From contig OZ025210.1 in the NCBI GenBank assembly GCA_964019055.1, positions 7,769,547 through 7,833,546 on the forward strand: a stretch of DNA of 64,000 nucleotides. Direction: 5' to 3'. Made by a program: the position numbers and the translations under genes. The stretch comes from Anthopleura xanthogrammica. Lineage: Eukaryota > Cnidaria > Anthozoa > Actiniaria > Actiniidae. Under the pieces are notes generated by a model. The model saw nothing but the letters and a program-made list of their open reading frames with translations. It was not told the DNA's origin and ran no database searches. This document shows positions 46,705 through 57,400 of this stretch, in pieces (the stretch's first letter is position 1; every line of letters starts with the position of its first letter).

Positions 46705-47794
46705 TATACAACCAAGTGAGCATAAATACATATGCTTCACAATCAAAATACAAGCTTACAACAACAAAAATCAATCAATCAATCAATCAGTAAAAAAATA
46801 TCACATTTTAAAAAGCCAAATATAAAGTTACAAAAAAGATCATAATAGTTTACAACATAAGTGAAGTAGTCTTAGGAGCAACATGCAGTTTGGGTTGTAT
46901 TCAGCTGCAGTTCGGGTAGGGCGTATAGCTACTGAGTAGGAGTCACGAGATCCAAGGAGACTTTACGTAGTAATCCTGTTCTATTATTTGTTTTCCTATT
47001 CAAGACCACTGCAACTGTGTAATCGGATAGATTGTCATCTTTTAATAGATTTTCCTCGAGTCCTTTTTCAATACAATATTTCTACTATGGAACGTTAGAT
47101 TTGTCAGTCCGGCCATATGCGCGCACACAAAAATCGCCGAATAACCTTCAAAATTTTATTGAGGAACCATACCCAGCTGAGTTGACCTTGAGAACAAACT
47201 CAAGGTCAACCAATCAGAATCGAGGATTCGACATCGTATTTTGATTAGCATTCCCTATTATTCTGCCAAGGTAATTTTTGAAATACGAGTTCTTCTTTCT
47301 TTAAATTAATCGTAAACGCTAGTCGAACTCAAGGAGGAATTTTATTTCAATCAACAAGGAAAGTCTACATTGTATACTCGAAAAATGCTCGAAAAATGCT
47401 AACCAAAAGTAGTGACCCATAATTCCTTTCGGGGAAGGCGATCATCTCAGCTGGCATGTTTTGAACTTCAACAGGGCAAAACCTCAAATTTTTCACAGGA
47501 CTCCATGATGTTGACAATGACATGGAGTTTACTTCTACAAAAGGCGGTAAGTGTACATTTCTTTCACTCGTTTTAGACCAAAAATATAAAAAGCAAAATG
47601 AACCAAGAAATTGATTTTGCAATTTGTGTCAATATTTTCCAAATCTTTTGATTTATATTTTTTAAAGCAATGTATATTTTAGATTTCGTTCCAAAGCTTG
47701 ATTATCGTTGATGTTATGAATTTTGGACAAAACAAAGTTTGGATACAGTTTTATGGAGGGGGAAGTAGTGTAAAGCGATATACTTATATTTTAT

Positions 47795-47962
47795 ATACAG
47801 CTATTTAAAAAAAACGTTGAATACTAAATACCGCCTACTGAATAATCCATTCGAAGACCAAAGGGCATTGTGGGTCTCATTAATTTGAAATAAAAAGTAA
47901 ATATACAGCGATTTGCTCTCTATATGTCAGCTAGTATATTGTTTCAAATGGAATGATAATAA

Positions 47963-47993
<31 letters not shown>

Positions 47994-48203
47994 AATAGTA
48001 ATAAACATCTTTATTGAGGATGCCACATCACATATGTGGTTTACCGAAGTGTCCTCGATGGAATGAACTAAAAATAAAATAAATTATTATTATTTATTTT
48101 ACTTTGGACAATGTTTCACGACCCAAAATGCATTTCAGTCTTGGAATGCACTATTCATTATACAGTATTTAGTATTCAACGTTTTTTGAAATAGCTTTAG
48201 ATT
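47795..48203. mobile_element. Fold-back element between G and H
   Basis: AACGTTGAATACTAAATAC at 47814 faces GTATTTAGTATTCAACGTT at 48165. Inner segments GGGCATTGTGGGTC and gacccaaaatgca also pair. The middle holds (AATA)n (47957-48003) and an ATCTTTATTGAGGATGCCAC tract. The stretch 46705-47794 before it shows no gene. Confidence 0.65.
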
Positions 48204-48273
48204 AAAAGTAAAAAGGCGAGCGAAATATCAAGAAAACTGATTGATCCCCTGAACCAACCTCTCCACTCATCCC

Positions 48274-48276
<3 letters not shown>

Positions 48277-48360
<84 letters not shown>
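48277..48360. repeat. (CT)n microsatellite
   Basis: About 41 uninterrupted CT units. No gene nearby. Confidence 0.97.
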
Positions 48361-48362
<2 letters not shown>

Positions 48363-48872
48363 GCTCTTCAGAATTCAGGAAAAAAAATGTAAAATATTAG
48401 AGATTGATTATAATAATTTCTTTTTGAATATTTTCGAGTTATCGTGCGAAATTTTGGTTATCATTCGTCAAATCTTTAAATTTCCACAGGAATCACAGGT
48501 CAAACTAATAATAATGGTAAGCTAGTACTTCTTACGAACAGAGATACTAGATAGAGTTTTATAAAGGTTTAAAACCATTTGAAATGAGAGATGAATATGA
48601 ATATTAGATAACAGATACTAGAATTTTAATTCAAAGTAGAATTGAATCCTCACGTAAGTGATATTAAACAATTATTGGATGAGGTTGAGCATGATATCGT
48701 ACATTATTATATAAAATAGAGTGTGATATTGAGTGACATCAAAGTGATCACCACCACCAGTGGCCAGTGGGGATACGATTTATATCAACACTGGTGCTGA
48801 CAAATTTCGACTTTTTGCTCAGCTTCTCAAACTCTCCATTATTTTTCATTGAAGTTTTCATATAATAAACAG

Positions 48873-49013
48873 AACATTACATGGCCGCTTGGAGACACGA
48901 ATTTTATCTTCTCGTGCTGATATTATCTCTCACTCGTTCGCTGCGCTCACTCGTGAGAGATAATATCAACACTCGAAGATAAAATTCGTATCTCCGCGCG
49001 ACCATGTAATATC
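48873..49013. repeat. ATATTACATGG fold-back family, member 3
   Basis: It begins AACATTACATGGCCGCTTGG and ends CGACCATGTAATAT. The loop contains cactcgttcgctgcgctcac, longer than in member 1. It is part of the extra DNA that interrupts the right arm of the G/H inverted duplication. A further palindrome-like tract (aaggccatgttatctgccg) follows at 49030-49090. Confidence 0.85.
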
Positions 49014-49295
49014 CTATATTTATCAAGACCAAGGCCATGTTATCTGCCGAAGCCGTAGGCTGAGGCGGATAAAACGGCCGAGGTCTTGATGTTTACTATA
49101 TCATGCGAAAACCGAATTCAATAATTGTTTTTTTATACATTTTGTAAACTAAGCATAAAGATTTAATTCTGCTTTCGAAAAAATAGCAAACGTATTTGCA
49201 TTTTCATAATTGTGACCTTTGAACGATATCAGGGATTGGCTGAGGGCTCTTAGCCAATCAGAAGCGAGATAGTGAGTAAAATGTATAATAATAAA

Positions 49296-52200
49296 CTATG
49301 AAGTGGGTTTTATTTTAAACTCCATTATCTTTAGCGAATAACCGTGTCCTCTCCATGTGAACCAGGTTATTCCTTTACTGAACTCGCTGCCAGCGCCATT
49401 GAGATATTTGCCGTTCGGGTTACATCGATGGCAGTCATTATGCCACCAGCCACTTGGATATAAAAGAGCACAGCTTCTTGTTGAAGCCGCATCGTGATCA
49501 CGGTCTTTAGTGGAAAACTGCATTCTATTATGATAAGTCAGAGAGTCACCAGCTGTTCCTATAGATAAAAAAAACTTCGAATGAGTAAACTCGTCGAGAA
49601 TTTGTCATCAATGCTTACATAACAATAGCCTTCTACGAAGACGCTCTTAGTGGGGAGAGAAACATTGCGTGACGACGTAACGACCCTAAGAACGTCTGCA
49701 AAGAAGGCTAAAGGCGCGATTACACGGTGCAATTTTCTCTGCAACTTGTCTCGCAACGGCCTTGCGACACAAGTTGCACGAAGCATTGCACCGTGTAACC
49801 TACAGTGCAATTTGAAAAATGTTGCTAGACAAGTTGCAGAGAAAATTGCACCGTGTAATCGCGCCTTAAGGTAACAACGTCTTTAATCCATGCTTTCGAA
49901 TGATCATCATATTCTTCCCTTTCTTCAAAATGGATGGTCACTTATTTTTCGCGTCACCTTAATTTCGCGATTTTTTGGAAATGATCGCAAAAATCAAAAT
50001 CGCGAAATTAAAGTGTCGCGAAAATTTCATGTAATAAGGTAGAACCCAAAATATGTAAATGACATGAAAAGAGGAGTTAAGAAAGAGAAAGATCTAAAAT
50101 AACAACCTGATGTGTATAATTTACTACTTCCATACCTGTGTAAACCCCTAGACTAAGGCGGTAATTATCGGCTTCACCAGCCACGTAAAATGAGCTGTAT
50201 TCAGCATATCCCGTGTTTCCCTCGAAGTCTTCCATATCAACTCGCAGTTGGTAACTACTCTGTGACGTCATCCTGTGGATATTATCCAGTCCCAACCAGT
50301 ACTCTCCTAGCTTGTTCCCAAACCCCTGTTTATAATCAGCCCAGTCACGGTAGAAATCAACCGAGCCGTCTATTCGTTTCTGGATGACAGTCCATCCTCC
50401 TCCACTGGTTACCATGTCACAATAGACCTGTATTGAACGAGAGGGACTAGGAGTGACACTGTATACTCCATTAACTGTACCCCTGTTTTGTTGAATTTCA
50501 TGGCAACTTGAAAAAATTGGCAGCTGTTGAAAAAAAAAGATTTTTCTAAGTTATAGGCTGGCTCAGTTGGTTGAGCATCGGACTATTGCTGGAGGTCATG
50601 GGCGCAGGCGACCGGACCAACACTCGGGGTCTTAAAATATTACAGAAGAGAAGGTGCTGCCTTTGTACGTTTAATCACGTGCTACCCTCTGTATGTGCTA
50701 TTTACAAGGTTGATTTTTTTAACTAACTATTATAAAACTATTTATTTCATAGTTTTTCAACTTGGCGTGCGCTTTTAATGCACTAGTCATACGGGTTCAA
50801 TTCTGTTGTCTGTTGGTTATCTCCTGTTCTTCGAGAGTTTTAGTTTGTTTTTTCCCAATTTTCTCCACTGCTAAAATCAACTTTTAAATTTTAAATTTCA
50901 ATTCCATCTTGCAAAGAACACCGACTTAGCCAGCCTCGGAAACGTGGGGGGCGGGGACACAAAGCAACACGTGACCACGAAAAATGAAAATTCCATACTT
51001 GCTTTACTTTTCTGGGGGGAGCACCCCCCCCCCCCCCCCCCCCACCACCACCACCACCACCACCCGTGGCCTTTGTGGGCGCTACGGCCCTTTTAGTCGC
51101 GAGATAGTACAAAAACTGCGATATATGTAGAAAAAAATCAACAATCAAGAGCTCGGAGTAACATCTATAATAGTTATTCTGCTAATTTATATTGTACGTT
51201 CTAGGTATTTTTAGGGAGGGGGATCTAAAAGAATACAAATCCTTTATTCAGATTTCATTTTGACACTATTTTTCTTCTTTAGAAACTTTGAAATCCCTTA
51301 CTGAAGATCCAAGTATTAAAGTAATCTAATTTTATATTTATTTTTATCTTTAAAAAGGCACATATTATAAAAATCTTTGAAAGTTTGCCGCTGTTTGACT
51401 TTCGATTCCAGCCAATGTAAAGTCGAGGTGAAAACTGGCGTCTAAAATCAGATGAGAGGGAAATAGAAGTCGCTATGGATCTCAAAGTAACTATGCCGAT
51501 GTTGACTCACTTGAATTATTGTACTTTGTTAGTGTGATATAGGCTTTAGCGCTGATAAAGCATTTGAAGAGTTGCCGTCAAGTTTCTAGAATAAAATAGA
51601 TTTTTTCCACTTCAAGGAAATGGTGAGTCAACATGCCTGGCGGCCATGCTTCATAAAGGGACTCTTTACAGACCGGACGTCTCTTTTTATCAGCAAAGTT
51701 TTACTACTAAAATGTCACAAGCATGATCAAAAACCGTTCATGAAGTGACAAGCAGGTGATTAATTGAATCTAGTATGTGGGGTAATAGAGGAGGGAATAT
51801 AGTGTAATTATAAATAGAAAAACGCGATTGATTTCCACACGGTAAAATGGCAAATACGGTCAAAACAGGAAAAACTTCGGGATATCTCAAAAATCGAAAT
51901 GCACTATCTTTGAATATTATGGTTATGAAAGCAAACCATAAAATCCATAAAATTCCTTTCCTTCACCATCACCACCAACACAACAACAACAATATCAACA
52001 AAACCAACAACAAAAACAACAACAAGAATAAAAACAACTTAAACTGATTTGATATACCTGTAATGTGATGTGATCAAACTCCTGATCGTGTTGTAAGGCG
52101 TCCGGTTGGTCGTACATATCACCAGACATCAGTTCACACGAGTGAAGCCCGTCTGTTGCTTGTTTCTTAAAGTTAACTGATGTACACGAGTCTGCCATAC

Positions 52201-52423
52201 GAGTACACTGATGAACACAAGCAAGCCTGTTGTTGACTTGAACGACTCGAATAATACCTTGACTTAGCTTTCGGCTTTCTGTGTTTAAAACACTTCTCAC
52301 GTGTTGGTTTTTCGTGAGAAGTTGTGGAAACTCACCCCAAGTATCTTGAGCATTACAGAAGTGGCCGTAATATATATGAACAGTGAAGAACAACAATGGA
52401 AAAGTCAATATCTTCACCGACAT
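49296..52423 (-). CDS. Copy H: secreted PAN + fibrinogen-related protein
   Basis: Exons on the minus strand are 52423-52058, 50523-50136 and 49558-49296 (366+388+263 nt, 338 residues). The start at 52423 (MSVKILTFPLLFFTVHIYYG) gives a clean signal peptide; an in-frame ATG 12 codons upstream is less likely. The first half of the PAN exon is unlike the others (LTKNQHVRSVLNTESRKLSQG), but the second half is the shared block. Exon 2 starts distinctly (LPIFSSCHEIQQNRGTVNGV) and then joins the shared core. Its end and exon 3 match copy G (SSFYVAGEADNYRLS, KDRDHDAASTRSCA, FKIKPTS). The gene faces G tail to tail. A 155-bp MITE sits in intron 2. Confidence 0.9.
49712..49866. mobile_element. PIF/Harbinger-type MITE in intron 2 of copy H
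   Basis: The terminal inverted repeats are perfect for about 40 bp, starting AGGCGCGATTACACGGTGCA. The element is flanked by TAA on both sides (49709-49711, 49867-49869), the 3-bp target duplication typical of PIF/Harbinger. Copy G has the empty site (ggctaaagtaacg on the other strand, about 45336-45348). It is non-autonomous, with no coding content. Confidence 0.85.
50556..50720 (+). mobile_element. tRNA-derived SINE-like fragment
   Basis: GGCTGGCTCAGTTGGTTGAGC fits a pol III box A of a tRNA-derived SINE. No good box B is visible about 40 nt later, so the head is decayed. The body (gaaggtgctgcctttgta) follows. It lies just upstream of the exon 2 acceptor of copy H, in intron 1. Confidence 0.45.
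51027..51065. repeat. Poly(C) and (CCA)n tract
   Basis: A run of 17 C (with an earlier short C run) is followed by CCACCACCA units, in intron 1 of copy H. The rest of that intron (50720-52057) shows no other gene. Confidence 0.85.
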
Positions 52424-53195
52424 GTTCGATATCGATTGATTAAGCAGCGCTTGGTTCACTTACTCCTTTTTCCTCTCACCTGCATTACTTAGCTATTCAT
52501 GACATTCAGTTGTCGAATTCTGTTAGAATTTGAATGAAAATTATTATTCTGAAATGTCTTTGTGTTATACTCAGGGAATTGTTAACCTCAATAATACCTA
52601 TTGACATTCATTCCAATTGATCTAAAAAGCCGCCAATAATGACATTATGACATTATTTATATTTTGTTCGTCTTGTGAACTGATTACGCAAGTGTTTAAT
52701 GGACTTGTCATTGTTACACTTCATTTTTCATTTTCTGATTTTCTCGGTTTCATTTTTCATACGTACTATTGTCACCAACCGATCCTCTTATTTTTCATTA
52801 TGTCAAAAATCTACAATCAAATATACTTCCGTAAAGTATTGGTTTTAAAAAACTGGCAGGTAAAAATTGTTGTTCAGGATATTAATATTTTACTTTTTTA
52901 TCGTATAGAAAGTTTTTCAATTCAATGGTAAACAAAATTCGTGAGAGACGTTTCCATGACGACCATTAAGGAGCGAAACATCTGCTCTTTTCATCTGCAT
53001 CTTTTTCTTTCGATATTTTCGCTTCGGGAAAATAAATGTTTTGAAAATCCTTGTTAATTCCTTTCTTTTTATTATCAAACGAAAAGATGAATTCTTATAA
53101 AATGTTTAACACACGTTTTCGTGATGGAAACCAATGAATTTTGCAGCTGTCTTGTTACCAATATTGATTAACCAGCTCAATTTTTATAACTTATT
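52424..53195. other. Upstream region of copy H
   Basis: No gene or named element is seen. Neither the class-1 nor the class-2 leader is recognisable, in keeping with the diverged first exon of H. Confidence 0.4.
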
Positions 53196-53575
53196 GCAAT
53201 TTTGAGCCGCCAATACGGGTTTATATTGGCGGCTAGTTGGGAGAAAATATATTCCGTCAGTTGGCCGTAGTCGCGAAGCTTAATAAGTTTTGTATCGCGA
53301 TCGCCCGGCAATTCTGAGCCGCCAATACGGTCTTATATTGGCGGCTAGTAGGGAGAAAATATATTCCGTCAGTTGGCCGTAGTCGCGAAGCTACATAAGT
53401 TTTGTATCGCGATCGCCCGGCAATTCTGAGCCGCCAATACGGTCTTATATTGGCGGCTAGTAGGGAGAAAATATATTCTGTCAGTTGGCCGTAGTCGCGA
53501 AGCTTAATAAGTTTTGTATCGCGATCGCCCGGCAGTTCTGAGCCGACAATACGGGTTTATATTGGCGGCTCTCTC
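53196..53575. repeat. 112-bp tandem repeat, about 3.4 units, with an internal hairpin
   Basis: Units start at 53196, 53308, 53420 and 53532 (GCAATTCTGAGCCGCCAATA). Each includes the inverted pair GCCGCCAATA…TATTGGCGGC and a tatcgcgatcgcccgg tract. It lies between the oppositely oriented genes H and I, that is, between two divergent start sites. Confidence 0.92.
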
Positions 53576-54492
53576 CCAATCAAACTTATAGGAGAATCGC
53601 GATACTGACTTGTATTCATCAGAGCTGATTTTGCACAAAATATACGATGAAAAATGTAAATAAAATTTCTCATTTGGGTTTAGCTAGTCTCAAATAACAA
53701 ACGGACAGCTAGACAGTCCATACCCTTCATCCAATTTCAGGCCATGCCAGAGAAGGGCAAATATCAAAAACCAACTTAAAATATTAATTGAAACAGGCCT
53801 CTCTCTCCCTTTTAAGTAGTTCTGCTATCTAAACTACCACAGGCAGCCCAAGCTGTATCATTGGCGCCGGCATGTGATGGTGCAAAACCGAAGCGGAATA
53901 TGACCAGCATTGATTTTTAGCAATAAAGATTTTTTTAAATAGTATCGCCATCTTGCCATCAGAAAAGAAAACCAGGCATTTTGAAACGTTTCTACCAACA
54001 AATTCACATAGAGTGATTTGGAATCAAAATTACAGAGATTTGTAGGTGTTCAGTCAAATAAGTACTGAGTAACTTATTCAAGTTCTCATAACTTCTCCAG
54101 AATATAATATTTTTATCTCAAACTTAATTGGTTATAATCATTCTAATTTATATTTTTGTGCTTCATGTTTTTGTATGCTAACCATGGTTGGCGCACGCCA
54201 CTGTGGTTCCAATTTATGAATGAATTTATGAATTTATAAGTTAATTAATCTAGAAGAAAAAGCCAGAGTTTGTAAATATCCCTATCGTATGGTAGCCGGT
54301 ATAACTGCCTCTAACACATCTTAAAAATAGTCGTCTAACACAATGTCTTCCGGCCAAAGCAAACTGACATTTAACGCAAATAAAAATGTGTTAAAGTTGG
54401 CTTAACGACAGCTGGAAAAACTCCACTCAAGAACAAACACGCAGTGAGATCCACAAAATTTTCTTGGCAGTTTTCAGAAACTCACAATAAGA
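53576..54492. other. Upstream region of copy I
   Basis: No gene is seen. AT-rich. No similarity to the leaders of copies A-G could be found by eye. Confidence 0.4.
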
Positions 54493-57400
54493 ATGATTAC
54501 AAGGGCGACAAAGAAGAGGCATTTTTTTGCCATTCTTCTCGTTTTTCTTGTTTGTTTTCGAATGTCATGGCGTATTCATGCAGAAGGACATTCAACTTTC
54601 CCTCAACTGATAACTAACGATCTTGGAATTCGATATTTTTCAGTAAAAAAGGGATATAGGCTTCGTGGGAAGATAACGAGAAGCATTGAAGTCCATGACA
54701 CCTTTGCTTGCCTTCGTCACTGCATGAAAGATTCCTGTACCTCTGTGAACTTTCAAGAGAAAAAGAGAACAACGGGGAATCATATTTGTGAATTGATGAT
54801 AAGTAAAATGTCGCAAAGTGAACTTCAGAAAGCATTAGCAGGCGACAAGAATTTTAACTTCTACTCTTTGCAGGTAATGCTTTTATTCTTGTTTTACTAT
54901 CAGGTTTTTTTTTTATTCAATATTTGCTGCTCGTACCGGTTGTAGGTGTAAGTAAGATTTGAGCTGGTCAAAAGAAAAAAGACATATTTTCGGCTTTGTG
55001 TCGACAGAAGCTAATTTAAAATCCGTTCACGTCAGTGTATATTGAACTACTTGTGCTTTATGCAAAGAAACGTTAATTTGTTTCTTTTTGTATATTGTTT
55101 TATTTCATTTTATTTATTTATTTTTTCTATCTTCTTGGTTTGATTTTGTTTTGCCCTTCTTGTTGTTGTGGTTTTGGTTTTTTGTTGTTGTTGTCTTTTT
55201 TAGTTCTTACTTTAGGTCTTGTTTTTAATGGGTTTTCTATAACAGTTTCTAGAAATATAGAAATATGAAAACACTTATAATGAACTTAGATTGAATCCCA
55301 AGAAAATAACATGTAGTACAGTAAACATAACCGTCATTAGATTGAATCCCAAGAAAATAACATGTAGTACAGTAAACATAACCGTCATTAGATGGAATCC
55401 CAAGAAAATAACATGTAGTACAGTAAACATAACCGTCATTAGATTGAATCCCAAGAAAATAACATGTAGTAAAGTAAGCATAACCGTCATTAGATTGAAT
55501 CCCAAGAAAATAACATGTAGTACAGTAAACATAACCGTCATTAGATGGAATCCCAAGAAAATAACATGTAGTACAGTAAACATAACCGTCATTAGATTGA
55601 ATCCCAAGAAAATAACATGTAGTACAGTAAACATAACCGTCATTAGATTGAATCCCAAGAAAATAACATGTAGTAAAGTAAACATAACCGTCATTAGATT
55701 GAATCCCAAGAAAATAACATGTAGTACAGTAAACATAACCGTCATTAGATTGAATCCCAAGAAAATAACATGTAGTACAGTAAACATAACCGTCATTAGA
55801 TGGAATCCCAAGAAAATAACATGTAGTACAGTAAACATAACCGTCATTAGATTGAATCCCAAGAAAATAACATGTAGTACAGTAAACATAACCGTCATTA
55901 GATGGAATCCCAAGAAAATAACATGTAGTACAGTAAACATAACCGTCATTAGATTGAATCCCAAGAAAATAACATGTAGTAAAGTAAGCATAACCGTCAT
56001 TAGATTGAATCCCAAGAAAATAACATGTAGTACAGTAAACATAACCGTCATTAGATGGAATCCCAAGAAAATAACATATAGTACAGTAAACATAACCGTC
56101 ATTAGATTGAATCCCAAGAAAATAACATGTAGTACAGTAAACATAACCGTCATTAGATTGAATCCCAAGAAAATAACATGTAGTAAAGTAAACATAACCG
56201 TCATTAGATTGAATCCCAAGAAAATAACATGTAGTACAGTAAACATAACCGTCATTAGATGGAATCCCAAGAAAATAACATGTAGTACAGTAAACATAAC
56301 CGTCATTAGATTGAATCCCAAGAAAATAACATGTAGTACAGTAAACATAACCGTCATTAGATGGAATCCCAAGAAAATAACATGTAGTAAAGTAAACATA
56401 ACCGTCATTAGATTGAATCCCAAGAAAATAACATGTAGTACAGTAAACATAACCGTCATTAGATTGAATCCCAAGAAAATAACATGTAGTACAGTAAACA
56501 TAACCGTCATTAGATTGAATCCCAAGAAAATAACATGTAGTACAGTAAACATAACCGTCATTAGATGGAATCCCAAGAAAATAACATGTAGTACAGTAAA
56601 CATAACCGTCATTAGATTGAATCCCAAGAAAATAACATGTAGTACAGTAAACATAACCGTCATTAGATGGAATCCCAAGAAAATAACATGTAGTACAGTA
56701 AACATAACCGTCATTAGATGGAATCCCAAGAAAATAACATGTAGTACAGTAAACATAACCGTCATTAGATTGAATCCCAAGAAAATAACATGTAGTACAG
56801 TAAGCATAACCGTCATTAGATTGAATCCCAAGAAAATAACATGTAGTACAGTAAACATAACCGTCATTAGATGGAATCCCAAGAAAATAACATGTAGTAC
56901 AGTAAACATAACCGTCATTAGATGGAATCCCAAGAAAATAACATGTAGTACAGTAAACATAACCGTCATTAGATTGAATCCCAAGAAAATAACATGTAGT
57001 ACAGTAAACATAACCGTCATTAGATTGAATCCCAAGAAAATAACATGTAGTACAGTAAACATAACCGTCATTAGATTGAATCCCAAGAAAATAACATGTA
57101 GTACAGTAAACATAACCGTCATTAGATTGAATCCCAAGAAAATAACATGTAGTACAGTAAACATAACCGTCATTAGATGGAATCCCAAGAAAATAACATG
57201 TAGTACAGTAAACATAACCGTCATTAGATTGAATCCCAAGAAAATAACATGTAGTACAGTAAACATAACCGTCATTAGATTGAATCCCAAGAAAATAACA
57301 TGTAGTACAGTAAACATAACCGTCATTAGATTGAATCCCAAGAAAATAACATGTAGTAAAGTAAGCATAACCGTCATTAGATTGAATCCCAAGAAAATAA

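Larger units (their letters stand above)
44760..50430. repeat. Large inverted duplication holding the 3' halves of G and H
   Basis: The left arm, about 44760-45890, runs from exon 2 of G through its intron, exon 3 and 3' flank. It is the reverse complement of about 48555-48660 plus 49290-50430, holding the same parts of H. Matching non-coding tracts include gggttctaccttattacatg (45149 and 50023-50048) and catttgaaatgagag-type flank at 48575 versus 45835. The right arm is interrupted by extra DNA at about 48670-49290 and by a Harbinger MITE. Confidence 0.8.

Noticed and set aside
46153..46825. FTCSLVHL repeat proteins
   Set aside because: Translation of the octamer array in each frame.
47365..47622. 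85-codon minus-strand frame between G and H
   Set aside because: No domain, no paralogous support and no regulatory context.
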